Assembly (NCBI GenBank): GCA_965204565.1
Contig: CBDBEU010000005.1
Span: 1,984,001 to 2,048,000 of the forward strand
DNA length: 64,000 nucleotides
Reading direction: 5' to 3'
Source of the DNA: CBDBEU01 sp965204565
GTDB taxonomy: Bacteria; Pseudomonadota; Alphaproteobacteria; Rhizobiales; TMED25
In this document: piece by piece, positions 1-7,854 of the stretch
How positions within the stretch are numbered: the first letter of the stretch is position 1
How the letters are laid out: every line of letters starts with the position of its first letter
Notes under the pieces: model-generated
What the model saw: only the letters and a program-made list of their open reading frames with translations
Told to the model about the DNA's origin: nothing
Databases searched by the model: none
Program-made: the position numbers and the translations under genes

Positions 1-1
1 C

Positions 2-361
2 AGGCATGGCTCGGCCCTGCGGCTCGATCGCAACCAGGGGGCGGCACGGCCAGTCCGTCACGTCTTTCTGACCGGTGTTGCGATCAATCTCCTCAATCCC
101 AAGATCATTCTTTTCTTCGTGACCTTCCTGCCGCAATTCGTTGAAGCTGGCGACCAAAGCGCGCGCGGCAAGCTCTTGTTTCTCGGCCTTTACATGATCG
201 CATTGGCACTCCCGAGCTGCGCGGTGATGATCCTGGCCGCCAACCGCATTGCGCGCCTCGTCCACCGCTCGCCACTCGTGACACGCGCCATTGACGGGAT
301 TTTTGCTGGTGTATTTGCCGGTTTCGCCGCCGTTCTCCTGAATGAGCGGGCAGCGATTTGA
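2..361 (+). CDS. LysE/RhtB-family exporter, C-terminal part (cut by window edge)
   Basis: The frame is open from base 2 to a TGA at 359-361 and gives about 119 residues. It carries the family-typical stretch NLLNPK followed by a hydrophobic run ending in FLPQF, then two further membrane segments (about residues 60-85 and 97-117 of the fragment). LysE/RhtB proteins are inner-membrane exporters of amino acids or derivatives, usually about 205 residues, so roughly the first 85 residues lie upstream of the window. The substrate cannot be told. It is convergent with the next gene, 36 bp away. Confidence 0.85.
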   Translation, partial: RHGSALRLDRNQGAARPVRHVFLTGVAINLLNPKIILFFVTFLPQFVEAGDQSARGKLLFLGLYMIALALPSCAVMILAANRIARLVHRSPLVTRAIDGIFAGVFAGFAAVLLNERAAI

Positions 362-397
362 TCCCGCGCAGCGATCTGCATCAGCCCGAAATACGAG

Positions 398-946
398 CTA
401 TTGCTGCGCCACCACCTCATAGACCAGTTCGACCATGCCCAGGGGGTGGGTCTCGGCACGGCGGAAACGCAGATCAATCTGCCGGCCAATGACCTCTGTT
501 TCCGGCGTACCGGAAAACAGCGGCAGGCCGCGCCCCAGCATGACCGGTACGACGAATAGCTGCAGCCGTTCAATCAGGCCCGCCCAAAGCATGGTGTTGA
601 ACAAAGCCGCGCCGCCTAAAATCCACATATCGCCACCTGAAAGCTGGCGTGTCAGAGCTGCCGGCGGGCCGGAAAACGCCCGGACCCCCGGAGGCGCGCC
701 GCGCAGTTCGTTCGAGGTTACGACAATCACGTCCTTGCCCGAATATGGCCACTCACCGAAGGTGCACACCTGATCGTAGGTGTGCCGCCCCATGGCGATG
801 GTGGTGATCGACGCCAGGAATTCATCGAACCCGACATCGACCTGCTCGAAGGGCGTCAACCAGCTGACCCCACCCTCCTCATCGGCAATCAGGCCGTCGA
901 CACTTATGGCAAAATAGGCGCAGATGCTGGGGCGCTTGTGTTCCAT
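398..946 (-). CDS. Dihydrofolate reductase-like protein (RibD C-terminal domain family)
   Basis: A 182-residue protein with the RibD_C/DHFR-like fold: an N-terminal strand with SVDGLIA, a central MGRHTYD motif, and the nucleotide-site segment WILGGAALFN. Family members reduce folate- or riboflavin-like substrates with NADPH, but the substrate of this stand-alone type is generally unknown. The ATG at 944-946 is preferred because it lies just after the upstream gene's stop; a GTG/ATG further up at 982 would overlap that gene by 35 bases. It is probably the last gene of the rlmN-led minus-strand operon. Confidence 0.8.
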   Translation of the reverse strand: MEHKRPSICAYFAISVDGLIADEEGGVSWLTPFEQVDVGFDEFLASITTIAMGRHTYDQVCTFGEWPYSGKDVIVVTSNELRGAPPGVRAFSGPPAALTRQLSGGDMWILGGAALFNTMLWAGLIERLQLFVVPVMLGRGLPLFSGTPETEVIGRQIDLRFRRAETHPLGMVELVYEVVAQQ

Positions 947-947
947 C

Positions 948-1376
948 TCACACCGACCTTCCGGCAACCAGCCAATAGACAAATCCGGCGACGAACCCCA
1001 ACGCGATAAAGGCGATTATGACCTCGCGGCCAAAGCTGGCCTGCGCATCGGCATGCCATAGCCAGCGTGATGCGCCGGCAGCCGCCCCGCCGGCCGCGCC
1101 CCAGGCAAGAATATGGTAGGTCCAGTTTCTGACGTGGCCGATTTCGGCGATCACCACCGCAACAAGTCCGAGTGCTGCAACGGTTACCACCGGGGCATCG
1201 AGGACCAGCCCGGCAATGGTGAATGCACGCTCCAGAAGTTCCAGGGTGGTGGCGAACGGCGGCAGCGTGAACAAGCTGGTCTGCGGTGCAGCAAAGGCCA
1301 GCGTTGTCACGCCGAATATGAGAGCAAGGCAGTGGCTGAACGTAATGACGATGATGCGAAACAGTGCCTCGATCAT
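948..1376 (-). CDS. Conserved hypothetical integral membrane protein
   Basis: A 142-residue protein with four likely transmembrane segments (about residues 5-28, 50-75, 86-105 and 115-137) and almost no soluble part. I do not recognise a named family. Its start ATG overlaps the stop of rlmN by four bases and its stop is one base before the start of the RibD-like gene, so the three genes look translationally coupled. The role is unknown. Confidence 0.7.
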   Translation of the reverse strand: MIEALFRIIVITFSHCLALIFGVTTLAFAAPQTSLFTLPPFATTLELLERAFTIAGLVLDAPVVTVAALGLVAVVIAEIGHVRNWTYHILAWGAAGGAAAGASRWLWHADAQASFGREVIIAFIALGFVAGFVYWLVAGRSV

Positions 1377-2566
1377 GGCGCTGACACCTTCGCCCGGCGC
1401 ACGCGCTCAACCGCGCTCATCCTGGCGCTCTGCGATCTTAACTGACCACAGGCAGCCATGATATCGCGCCCGCGTGGCGAGCGCACCGGGCTTGCATAAC
1501 CGGCCCGATGAACGATCTCCGCGAAACGCTCGATCTGATCCCAGTCGGAACACTCATAAGGCGCGCCCGGCCAATGATTAAACGGAATGAGGTTGATCTT
1601 GGCTGGAATTCCGGCGAGCAGCTGGACGAGGCGCTTGGCATCATTGGTGGAATCGTTGACGCCCTTGAGCATCACATACTCGAACGTGATGCGCTTTGCG
1701 TTGCTGAGCCCCGGAAAATTCCGGCACGCATCGACCAACCGGGCAAGGGGATATTTGCGATTGAGCGGCACCAGCTTTTCCCTGGTCTCGTCATCCACCG
1801 CATGCAGCGAGATCGCCAGCATCACCCCGATTTCAGAGCCGACCCGCTCGATCATCGGCACCACACCCGATGTTGAAAGCGTAATCCGGCGCTTGGAGAT
1901 CGCAAGACCGTCACCATCGGAGGCGATCATCAGCGCCTGGCTGACCGCGTCAAAATTGTAGAGCGGTTCACCCATGCCCATCATCACGATATTGGTGACA
2001 ACACGCGGTTCCGGCGTTCTTGCCTGCGCGCGCCAGTCCGACAACCGGTCACGCGCCACCAGAATCTGGCCAATGATCTCGGCCGGCGTCAGATTACGGA
2101 CCAGGCGCTGGGTTCCTGTATGGCAAAAGGAGCAGGTCAGCGTGCAACCGACCTGGCTCGACAGGCAAAGTGTGCCGCGCGCCTGTTCGGGTATGAACAC
2201 CGTCTCGATCTCCGGTGCATGCGTCTCTCCCGGGCTTGGCGCCAGACGCAGCAGCCATTTGCGTGTGCCATCGTTGGAAATCTGCTCCGAAACGATTTCC
2301 GGGCGCGCCAGTGTGTGACGCCAAGCAATTTCCTCGCGCAATTGTAGTGAAATGTCCGTCATTACGTCAAAGTCAGTGGCGCCGCGCACATAAAGCCAGT
2401 TCCACAGCTGGCGCCGCCGCATGGCGCGCTGTGAGTTGCGAACGCCTGCATGCGCCAAAGCGGTTTCGACCTCCGAGCACGTCAGACCATAGAGTGCAGG
2501 TAGTGCTGTTTCAGGCGCGCCGGCCGCCTGAGCCGGGTTGGGTGCGATGTCGAATAAGGTTGTCAT
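1373..2566 (-). CDS. rlmN: Dual-specificity RNA methyltransferase RlmN (23S rRNA m2A2503)
   Basis: A radical-SAM enzyme that methylates C2 of A2503 in 23S rRNA and A37 in some tRNAs. The radical-SAM cluster motif CxxxCxxC is present as CTLTCSFC near residue 120, and the second catalytic cysteine sits near the C-terminus in AACGQL. Other matches are VTNIVMMGMGEPLYN and EYVMLKGVND. The length of about 397 residues is normal for alphaproteobacteria. The start at 2566 (MTTLFDIAP) is preferred over a Met six codons upstream because the extra residues look non-coding. It heads a short operon with the two downstream genes. Confidence 0.95.
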   Translation of the reverse strand: MTTLFDIAPNPAQAAGAPETALPALYGLTCSEVETALAHAGVRNSQRAMRRRQLWNWLYVRGATDFDVMTDISLQLREEIAWRHTLARPEIVSEQISNDGTRKWLLRLAPSPGETHAPEIETVFIPEQARGTLCLSSQVGCTLTCSFCHTGTQRLVRNLTPAEIIGQILVARDRLSDWRAQARTPEPRVVTNIVMMGMGEPLYNFDAVSQALMIASDGDGLAISKRRITLSTSGVVPMIERVGSEIGVMLAISLHAVDDETREKLVPLNRKYPLARLVDACRNFPGLSNAKRITFEYVMLKGVNDSTNDAKRLVQLLAGIPAKINLIPFNHWPGAPYECSDWDQIERFAEIVHRAGYASPVRSPRGRDIMAACGQLRSQSARMSAVERVRRAKVSAP

Positions 2567-2635
2567 GCAACAAGCTTTAGCCAAAGCAGGCTAAATCGCC
2601 AAGAACGATGACGCGTACGGCGCACTCAGCCGCAA

Positions 2636-3181
2636 TCAGGGGCAGAGCTTCTTGAGACGATTGATGCCAGCTGTGACACCGCTCAGCGAATAGGTATCGG
2701 TGGTCACATTGCCGCGTTCGGACATGCCTTTGACGATCATCGTCGAGCCGGCCTTCATCGCGTCTACCAATTGTTTTTCCGGTCCCGCGTCAAGCACCCA
2801 GGCACCATCACCTGCGGTGAACAGCGTGAATGTATCCGAGCCGACGGAAATCGTTACCGTGCTGTCTTGCTGATAGACATAGCCTGCTTTCACGCTGGGC
2901 TCTTCGCGCCCCTCGGTCGCCTTGCTGCGCATGACGTATACGGTTGGCTGCCATTTCAAACTTGCCGGACTTTTCTGCACCGGCTTCGATTGCATGTAGC
3001 ACTTCTTGCCGCCTTCTTCAACGACAAACACCGTCCATTTGCCATGTTCTGAATCCTGCCTGGATGCTGCCAAGGCACCAGCAGATGAAGTGATCGCCGC
3101 CACGGCCAGACCGACAACCGCTACCGTCCAAAACTTCGCGCTCAATTGACTCACCGTGGAAATTGAAACCAACGCACCCAT
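2636..3181 (-). CDS. Invasion-associated locus B (IalB) family exported protein
   Basis: A 181-residue secreted or periplasmic protein. It has an N-terminal signal peptide (hydrophobic core at about residues 17-38 ending in ALAA) and then the IalB-type domain starting WTVFVVEEGGKKCYMQS, with a second cysteine near the end (KKLCP) that may form a disulfide. IalB was named in Bartonella, where it aids erythrocyte invasion, but homologues are common in free-living Rhizobiales, so no invasion role should be assumed. It stands alone, 70 bp from rlmN. Confidence 0.85.
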   Translation of the reverse strand: MGALVSISTVSQLSAKFWTVAVVGLAVAAITSSAGALAASRQDSEHGKWTVFVVEEGGKKCYMQSKPVQKSPASLKWQPTVYVMRSKATEGREEPSVKAGYVYQQDSTVTISVGSDTFTLFTAGDGAWVLDAGPEKQLVDAMKAGSTMIVKGMSERGNVTTDTYSLSGVTAGINRLKKLCP

Positions 3182-3265
3182 TGTTACTGATTCCTTGCAG
3201 CTATTTCCAGCCCCGCGCCTGTGGACGAGTTCAAGCGGGATTGAACCTTGCGCTCAATCAACCCC

Positions 3266-3847
3266 TTAGCCATCGTCTGTGAGGTTTGCCGGCACATCAT
3301 GAACGTGCAGCGCGATCGGTTCAACCGCGCCACCCGGCACCACCGGCGGCGGCGGGAAATGACCGAACATGCGCACCCGGTCATACATCACAATCGCGCC
3401 AGCGGTCGCGACATTGATGCAAAACGCGGTCGGAATTTTCACAATATGGTCGCAACGCTCGATCATTGCCGGTGTCAGTGAACCGCGCTCGGCGCCGATC
3501 ACATAGGCGGCGCGCAGCGGATGGCGGAAACCTGGCAGATCACGTGCACCTTCTGTCAGCTCAATGCCCACCAGTTCACAGCCCCCGGGCAAGACCATTT
3601 CCGACAGATCGGACCATTGGTAATAGGGAACATGCACGGGTGTGTTTATAAGTGTCGGCTTTGGAAACTCCCGGGCGCAGTTCGGTGAACGTCCGGTGCG
3701 CGGCCACGGTAAACACGAAACCTGCGCCAAAAGCGTGTGCCGAGCGCATCAGGTTACCCAGATTGAGCGGCTTGGAAATGCGCTCCGCCCCACAGCAAAA
3801 TAACCGCGAAGCCGGTTTCTATGCGTATCGGCCGCTTTGTTGCTCAC
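3266..3847 (-). pseudogene. TrmH/SpoU-family RNA methyltransferase, frameshifted
   Basis: The minus strand spells a SpoU-family RNA 2'-O-methyltransferase in three frames. RGYFAVG lies at about 3795-3815, then ERISKPLNLGNLMRSAHAFG shifts frame through about 3650, and the rest (from about 3645 down to 3266) is in a third frame with VIGAERGSL and the SAM-knot segment IPTAFCINVATAGAIVMYD. The whole product would be about 190 residues, the family norm. At least two frame breaks and no clean start make it a likely pseudogene, though indel errors in the assembly would look the same. A candidate start is the GTG at 3845-3847. Confidence 0.75.
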
Positions 3848-3932
3848 CCCGCCGTCCTTGCTTTCAAAACCGTCATGTCAGTTGTCTGCTGCGTTTAGAG
3901 GGCCTTGGAGCCGCGCTAAAGCGGCAAATCTC

Positions 3933-4355
3933 TCATACCGGCCTTCCAGGTGGCGGATTTGTCCTCTCAAGCGCTCGCCTCGCCCGCTCCTGATGAGCGG
4001 GAAGAATGTGGTTGGCGACCAACGCCAGCGCCGCTGCAATTACCGAGGCGTCATCGCTGAAGCCAAGACCGGCGATAAAATCGGGCACCATGTCGGTGGG
4101 CACGACAAAATAGGCGATCGCGGCAAAAAGCATCGCGCGCGCGCGCAGCGGCGTCACCGGATCAAGGGCGCAGAAATACATCGCTACCACATCTTCGGCG
4201 AACGGTATCTGTCCCATCACCCGGCGCAATTTTCTCCAGAAACTGCGTCTGACACGGGTTTTGTTGCGTTCCAGCACCTCCGGATCGACTAATGCGCGCG
4301 ATTCCAGATCGGGAGGCGCCTCGAACTGGGACTCACTGTGGGCATCGCTGATCAC
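3933..4355 (-). CDS. YkvA/DUF1232 family protein
   Basis: A 140-residue protein with the short DUF1232 hydrophobic helix pair in its middle (about residues 70-115), including the hallmark YFVVPTDMVPDFIAGLGFSDDA. A charged N-terminal region precedes it. DUF1232 proteins are small, probably membrane-associated, and have no proven function. It is divergent from the SDR gene at 4469. Confidence 0.85.
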   Translation of the reverse strand: MISDAHSESQFEAPPDLESRALVDPEVLERNKTRVRRSFWRKLRRVMGQIPFAEDVVAMYFCALDPVTPLRARAMLFAAIAYFVVPTDMVPDFIAGLGFSDDASVIAAALALVANHILPAHQERARRALERTNPPPGRPV

Positions 4356-4468
4356 GACGATTTCTCCTCAGGCCTGAGTTCCTGTGCTGTCAGCTCTTAA
4401 TCTTGGCGTAGGATGTGGTAATATCGGTACCTCTCGCCAAGAGCGGGCCGATTCTAGGGGAATGGCCG

Positions 4469-5254
4469 ATGATTTTGAATGATGAACTCAGCGCTGTGAT
4501 CACCGGCGGCGCATCCGGACTTGGCGAGGCAACCGCGCTCGCGCTCGCCGCCCGTGGCGTCAAAATTGCAATTCTGGACCGTGATGCAGATCGCGCAAGG
4601 ATGGTGGCCGATGAAATCGGCGCTGTGTCCGTGCCGGTTGACGTTACCGACCCGGCCGCCGTCGCAGCAGCGCTGGGCGAAGCGCGGGCCGCGAATGGTC
4701 AGGAGCGCATCACCGTCAATTGCGCCGGCATTGCCTGGGGCGCTTTTACCATCCGCCATGACCGCGAGACCGGCAAAGTGCTGGCCCACGACCCGCAAGA
4801 CTTCGCCCGGGTGATCTCCATCAATCTGATCGGCACCTTTACCGTTGCCTCGCAATCGGCCGCCGGAATGGTCACCGCCGATCCTATCACCGAGGATGGC
4901 GGGCGCGGCGTCGTCATCATGACCGCATCGGTTGCAGGCTCTGACGGACAAATCGGACAGGCCGCCTATGGCGCCTCAAAGGCCGGCGTTATGGGCCTCA
5001 CACTGCCTGTGTCGCGCGATCTCGCGCGTGATGGCGTGCGCGTCAATACCATCATGCCGGGTCTGTTCGAGACGCCGATGTACGACAAATTGCCCGAAAA
5101 AGTGCAGGACCGGCTGAACGCCACTACCGTGTTTCCGGGCAGGCTCGGCCAGCCCGCCGACTATGCCAATCTGGCGCTGCATATCTGTGAAAACGAAATG
5201 CTGAACGCCGCCTCGATCCGGCTTGACGGCGCTGTGCGCCTGCCGCCTGCGTGA
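4469..5254 (+). CDS. Short-chain dehydrogenase, 3-hydroxyacyl-CoA dehydrogenase-like (HSD17B10 type)
   Basis: A 261-residue NAD(P)-dependent SDR. The cofactor motif ITGGASGLGEA is at the N-terminus, NCAG near residue 88, and the catalytic Ser with YGASK around residues 153-170. The extended segment after NCAG (FTIRHDRETGK...) and the closing substrate loop resemble type II 3-hydroxyacyl-CoA dehydrogenases acting on short branched acyl-CoAs. The start ATG at 4469 is preceded by AGGGGAA at a suitable distance; an in-frame GTG at 4415 would add residues foreign to the family. A monocistronic gene in appearance. Confidence 0.85.
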   Translation: MILNDELSAVITGGASGLGEATALALAARGVKIAILDRDADRARMVADEIGAVSVPVDVTDPAAVAAALGEARAANGQERITVNCAGIAWGAFTIRHDRETGKVLAHDPQDFARVISINLIGTFTVASQSAAGMVTADPITEDGGRGVVIMTASVAGSDGQIGQAAYGASKAGVMGLTLPVSRDLARDGVRVNTIMPGLFETPMYDKLPEKVQDRLNATTVFPGRLGQPADYANLALHICENEMLNAASIRLDGAVRLPPA

Positions 5255-5262
5255 GGCAGGCG
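5237..5262. terminator. Hairpin overlapping the SDR stop codon
   Basis: CGCCTGCC at 5237-5244 pairs with GGCAGGCG at 5255-5262, an 8-bp GC-rich stem with a 10-base loop that contains the SDR stop. It lies between two convergent genes, so it may serve as a bidirectional terminator. There is no clear U-run, so confidence is modest. Confidence 0.4.
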
Positions 5263-5275
5263 ATCAAGGACAGAG

Positions 5276-5575
5276 CTACGCCGAGGCTGCGGCAATCCGG
5301 TCCATGGCCTCAGCCAGCATGATATCGCGCTCAGTCAGACCACCCGAATCATGGGTCGCCAGTGTCACTTCGACGGTCTTGTAAACATTGAACCATTCAG
5401 GGTGGTGGTCCACGGCCTCGGCGACCAGCGCCACCCGGCTCATGAACCCCCAAGCCTGATTGAAGTCGGCAAATATAAAGGTTCTGGTGATGGCATCGCG
5501 ACCATCAACCTCACTCCAGCCCGAAAGCCCGGCAAGTGCTGCCGCGCGCTCCTTGCCCGTCAGTTTGCCCGTCAT
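5276..5575 (-). CDS. phhB: Pterin-4-alpha-carbinolamine dehydratase
   Basis: A small enzyme of about 99 residues that dehydrates 4a-hydroxytetrahydrobiopterin to the quinonoid dihydropterin. The active-site motif is clear: DHHPEW near residue 61, followed by NVYKTVEVTLATHDSGGLTE. The start at 5575 (MTGKLTG) gives the normal family length; an ATG 30 bases upstream is possible. No phenylalanine hydroxylase is nearby. It is 17 bp from thpR and likely cotranscribed with it. Confidence 0.9.
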   Translation of the reverse strand: MTGKLTGKERAAALAGLSGWSEVDGRDAITRTFIFADFNQAWGFMSRVALVAEAVDHHPEWFNVYKTVEVTLATHDSGGLTERDIMLAEAMDRIAAASA

Positions 5576-5621
5576 GACGTTCTCCAATCCAATTCGGTCA
5601 ACCATGATGCAACGAGGTCAT

Positions 5622-6194
5622 CTAACCCGCTCTCTCTTCTAGCCACTGATCCGCGGGCCAGGCCTGGAGCGGATAGGCGCGCTCGGTCGAATAGGGTCCA
5701 CCACCCTTTGACGGGCGCGATGACATCAACACGAACCGGTCGACAGTGAACCAGTCGGTGTCGAACCTTGCATGGCGGGAAAGATAACTGGCGAGGATCG
5801 CACCATCGGCCTGCTTGAGCCGCGCCAGCGTCACATGCGGCCGGTAGCGGCGCTGTTCAAGGCGAATGCCGAGCCTTGAAAGTGCGCGGCTGGAATCCGA
5901 TTGAAGCTCGATCAACGATCGCGCCTTCTCAACGCCTGCCCATAGCGCATGTGGCTTGGAGCGGCCGAAACTGCCGACACCGGAAAGCCGCAGCTCGAAA
6001 CTTGGCCCGGCGACCTCGCCCAGCGCACCATCAATCTCGCGTGCAAGCGGCCCATCCACCTCTCCGATGAAATCAAGCGTGATGTGAAAGTTTTCCGGAT
6101 CGACCCAACGAGCGCCCGGAACGCCGCCCTTCAGCCGCTCTAGCGCCCGTTCGGCAGCGTAGGGAACCTCAATGGCGGTAAAAAGTCGGGCCAT
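5622..6194 (-). CDS. thpR: RNA 2',3'-cyclic phosphodiesterase (2'-5' RNA ligase family)
   Basis: A 190-residue member of the 2H phosphoesterase family with both catalytic HxTx motifs: HITL near residue 38 and HVTL near residue 121. The opening MARLFTAIEVP is typical of ThpR. The enzyme hydrolyses RNA 2',3'-cyclic phosphate ends and ligates some 2'-5' linked tRNA halves in vitro; its physiological role is unclear. It precedes phhB on the same strand. Confidence 0.9.
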   Translation of the reverse strand: MARLFTAIEVPYAAERALERLKGGVPGARWVDPENFHITLDFIGEVDGPLAREIDGALGEVAGPSFELRLSGVGSFGRSKPHALWAGVEKARSLIELQSDSSRALSRLGIRLEQRRYRPHVTLARLKQADGAILASYLSRHARFDTDWFTVDRFVLMSSRPSKGGGPYSTERAYPLQAWPADQWLEERAG

Positions 6195-6356
6195 TCATTC
6201 CTCCCCCTTGTCCCTCAGGCCTCGCTAAGGCCGTGCATACCGTGTGCGCGGCGCCGACAACGGCATGGCAGAACCCAGTCAATTTGCGCCGCAGCCAAAA
6301 AAAACCTTCAAGATCAGCCTTTTACCCTATTCATGTTGCCGGCATGACAGTTGCGT

Positions 6357-7037
6357 TCATTTGCCGGCATCGATTCTGGCGGCGATCCGGTCCAGAAGTT
6401 GCTCCACCGACGGCAGCATGCGCTCGACAATGACATCCACTCCTTGCCCATTGGGATGCATGCCATCGGCAAGATTGAGCCTCTCCTCGGTTGCCACGCC
6501 CTCAAGAAAGAACGGGTAGAAAATCACTTTATGCTTGCTTGCCAGATCGGGAAAGACGCTGTCGAACGCACGCGCATAGTCCTGCCCCAGATTGCGCGGC
6601 GCCAGCATGCCGGCAAGAAGCACGGCAGCTTTTTTCTCCGACAATCGCGCAATCAGCCGATCGAGATTGGCGCGGGTTTTCGCAGGGCTGATGCCGCGCA
6701 GCGCGTCATTGGCGCCAAGCTCGACGATCACGCCGTCAACCTCAGGCCCCACCGACCAGTCGACCCGCGCAAGGCCCCCGGCCGAGGTATCGCCCGAAAC
6801 GCCGGCATTGATGATCTCAACCTCGTGTCCGCGCGCTCTTAGCGCCCGTTCAAGCCGCACCGGAAAGGCCTGTTCCGGCGCCAGCCCGAAACCGGCCGTA
6901 AGGCTGTCGCCCAGCGCCACCAGCACCATCGGCTGCGCGCGCGCATCGCTGATCGCGGCCAGTTGAATGGCCACCGCCAGCACAATAGCGCATAGATATC
7001 CCAAAACGGCCCGATTGACGTATGCAGTGAGGCGCAC
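6357..7037 (-). CDS. SGNH-family arylesterase / TesA-like lysophospholipase, exported
   Basis: A 226-residue GDSL hydrolase with all four SGNH blocks: LGDSLTAGFG (Ser), GVSGDTSAGG (Gly), GANDALRG (Asn) and DGMHPNGQG (Asp/His). An N-terminal hydrophobic signal ending in SDARAQ directs it to the periplasm. The frame stays open further upstream into the divergent ABC gene; the GTG at 7035-7037 is chosen because it sits just before the signal peptide. Its place opposite a YbbA/YbbP-type ABC pair matches the widely conserved tesA-ybbA-ybbP arrangement. Confidence 0.85.
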   Translation of the reverse strand: MRLTAYVNRAVLGYLCAIVLAVAIQLAAISDARAQPMVLVALGDSLTAGFGLAPEQAFPVRLERALRARGHEVEIINAGVSGDTSAGGLARVDWSVGPEVDGVIVELGANDALRGISPAKTRANLDRLIARLSEKKAAVLLAGMLAPRNLGQDYARAFDSVFPDLASKHKVIFYPFFLEGVATEERLNLADGMHPNGQGVDVIVERMLPSVEQLLDRIAARIDAGK

Positions 7038-7122
7038 ATATGCCAAATGGTTTTGACGATCGCCCGCGACGGAACGCCGGCCCTGCGCCGTGTATCGTCC
7101 GGATAGAGGGATAAATACGGCC

Positions 7123-7854
7123 ATGAGCGAAGCGATGATTGAGCTTGCCGGCGTCCATGTCTCCTTACCGAGCGATGCCGGCATGGTCCACATTCTGAAG
7201 GGCGTCGATCTGGAAGTGGGCGCAGGTGAATTCATCACCGTGGCTGGTCCGAGTGGTTCGGGCAAGTCAACACTCCTCATGGTGATTGCCGGCCTTGAAT
7301 CGGCCAGCAAAGGCAATGTCAGCGTTGCCGGACGCGATCTCGGCCATCTTGGCGAAGACGCGCTGGCTTTGTTTCGCAGAGACCATATTGGCATTGTCTT
7401 TCAGGCTTTCCACCTCATACCCACCATGACAGCGCTTGAGAATGTCTCCGTGCCTCTGGAACTGGCAGGGATCGGCAAGGCAGAAGAGCGCAGCCGCGCC
7501 GAGCTTGACGCTGTCGGGCTTGGACATCGTATCGCACATTATCCAGGACAACTTTCCGGTGGCGAGCAGCAGCGTGTGGCACTGGCACGCGCGCTGGCAC
7601 CCGATCCGCGTGTTGTTCTGGCCGACGAGCCGACCGGTAATCTCGATGCCAAAACCGGCAGCGAAGTGGTTGATATCATGTTCGCACTGCAGCGCGAGCG
7701 CCAGACCACCCTGGTTCTGGTGACCCATGATGCAACCCTGGCAGCGCGCACCGGACGCATTGTGCGCGTCTCGGATGGCCACATTGCCGCCGATACTTCC
7801 GGAAGCACATCCAATGACTCCTCCAATCGGGCTGATGTCCTGGTCGCTTCGTGA
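7123..7854 (+). CDS. ABC transporter ATP-binding protein (YbbA/LolD type)
   Basis: A 243-residue ATPase with Walker A GPSGSGKST (near residue 46), signature LSGGEQQRV, Walker B VVLADEPTGNLD and the switch His in VTHD. This sequence type belongs to the MacB/LolD/FtsE group that works by mechanotransmission rather than classical transport. The start ATG at 7123 lies 85 bp from the divergent esterase start. Its stop overlaps the GTG start of the permease gene by four bases, so both products are probably made together. Confidence 0.9.
   Translation: MSEAMIELAGVHVSLPSDAGMVHILKGVDLEVGAGEFITVAGPSGSGKSTLLMVIAGLESASKGNVSVAGRDLGHLGEDALALFRRDHIGIVFQAFHLIPTMTALENVSVPLELAGIGKAEERSRAELDAVGLGHRIAHYPGQLSGGEQQRVALARALAPDPRVVLADEPTGNLDAKTGSEVVDIMFALQRERQTTLVLVTHDATLAARTGRIVRVSDGHIAADTSGSTSNDSSNRADVLVAS

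Noticed and set aside
7040..7394. Longer N-terminus for the SGNH esterase
   Set aside because: The extension is antisense to the ABC ATPase coding sequence; the signal peptide begins at 7037.
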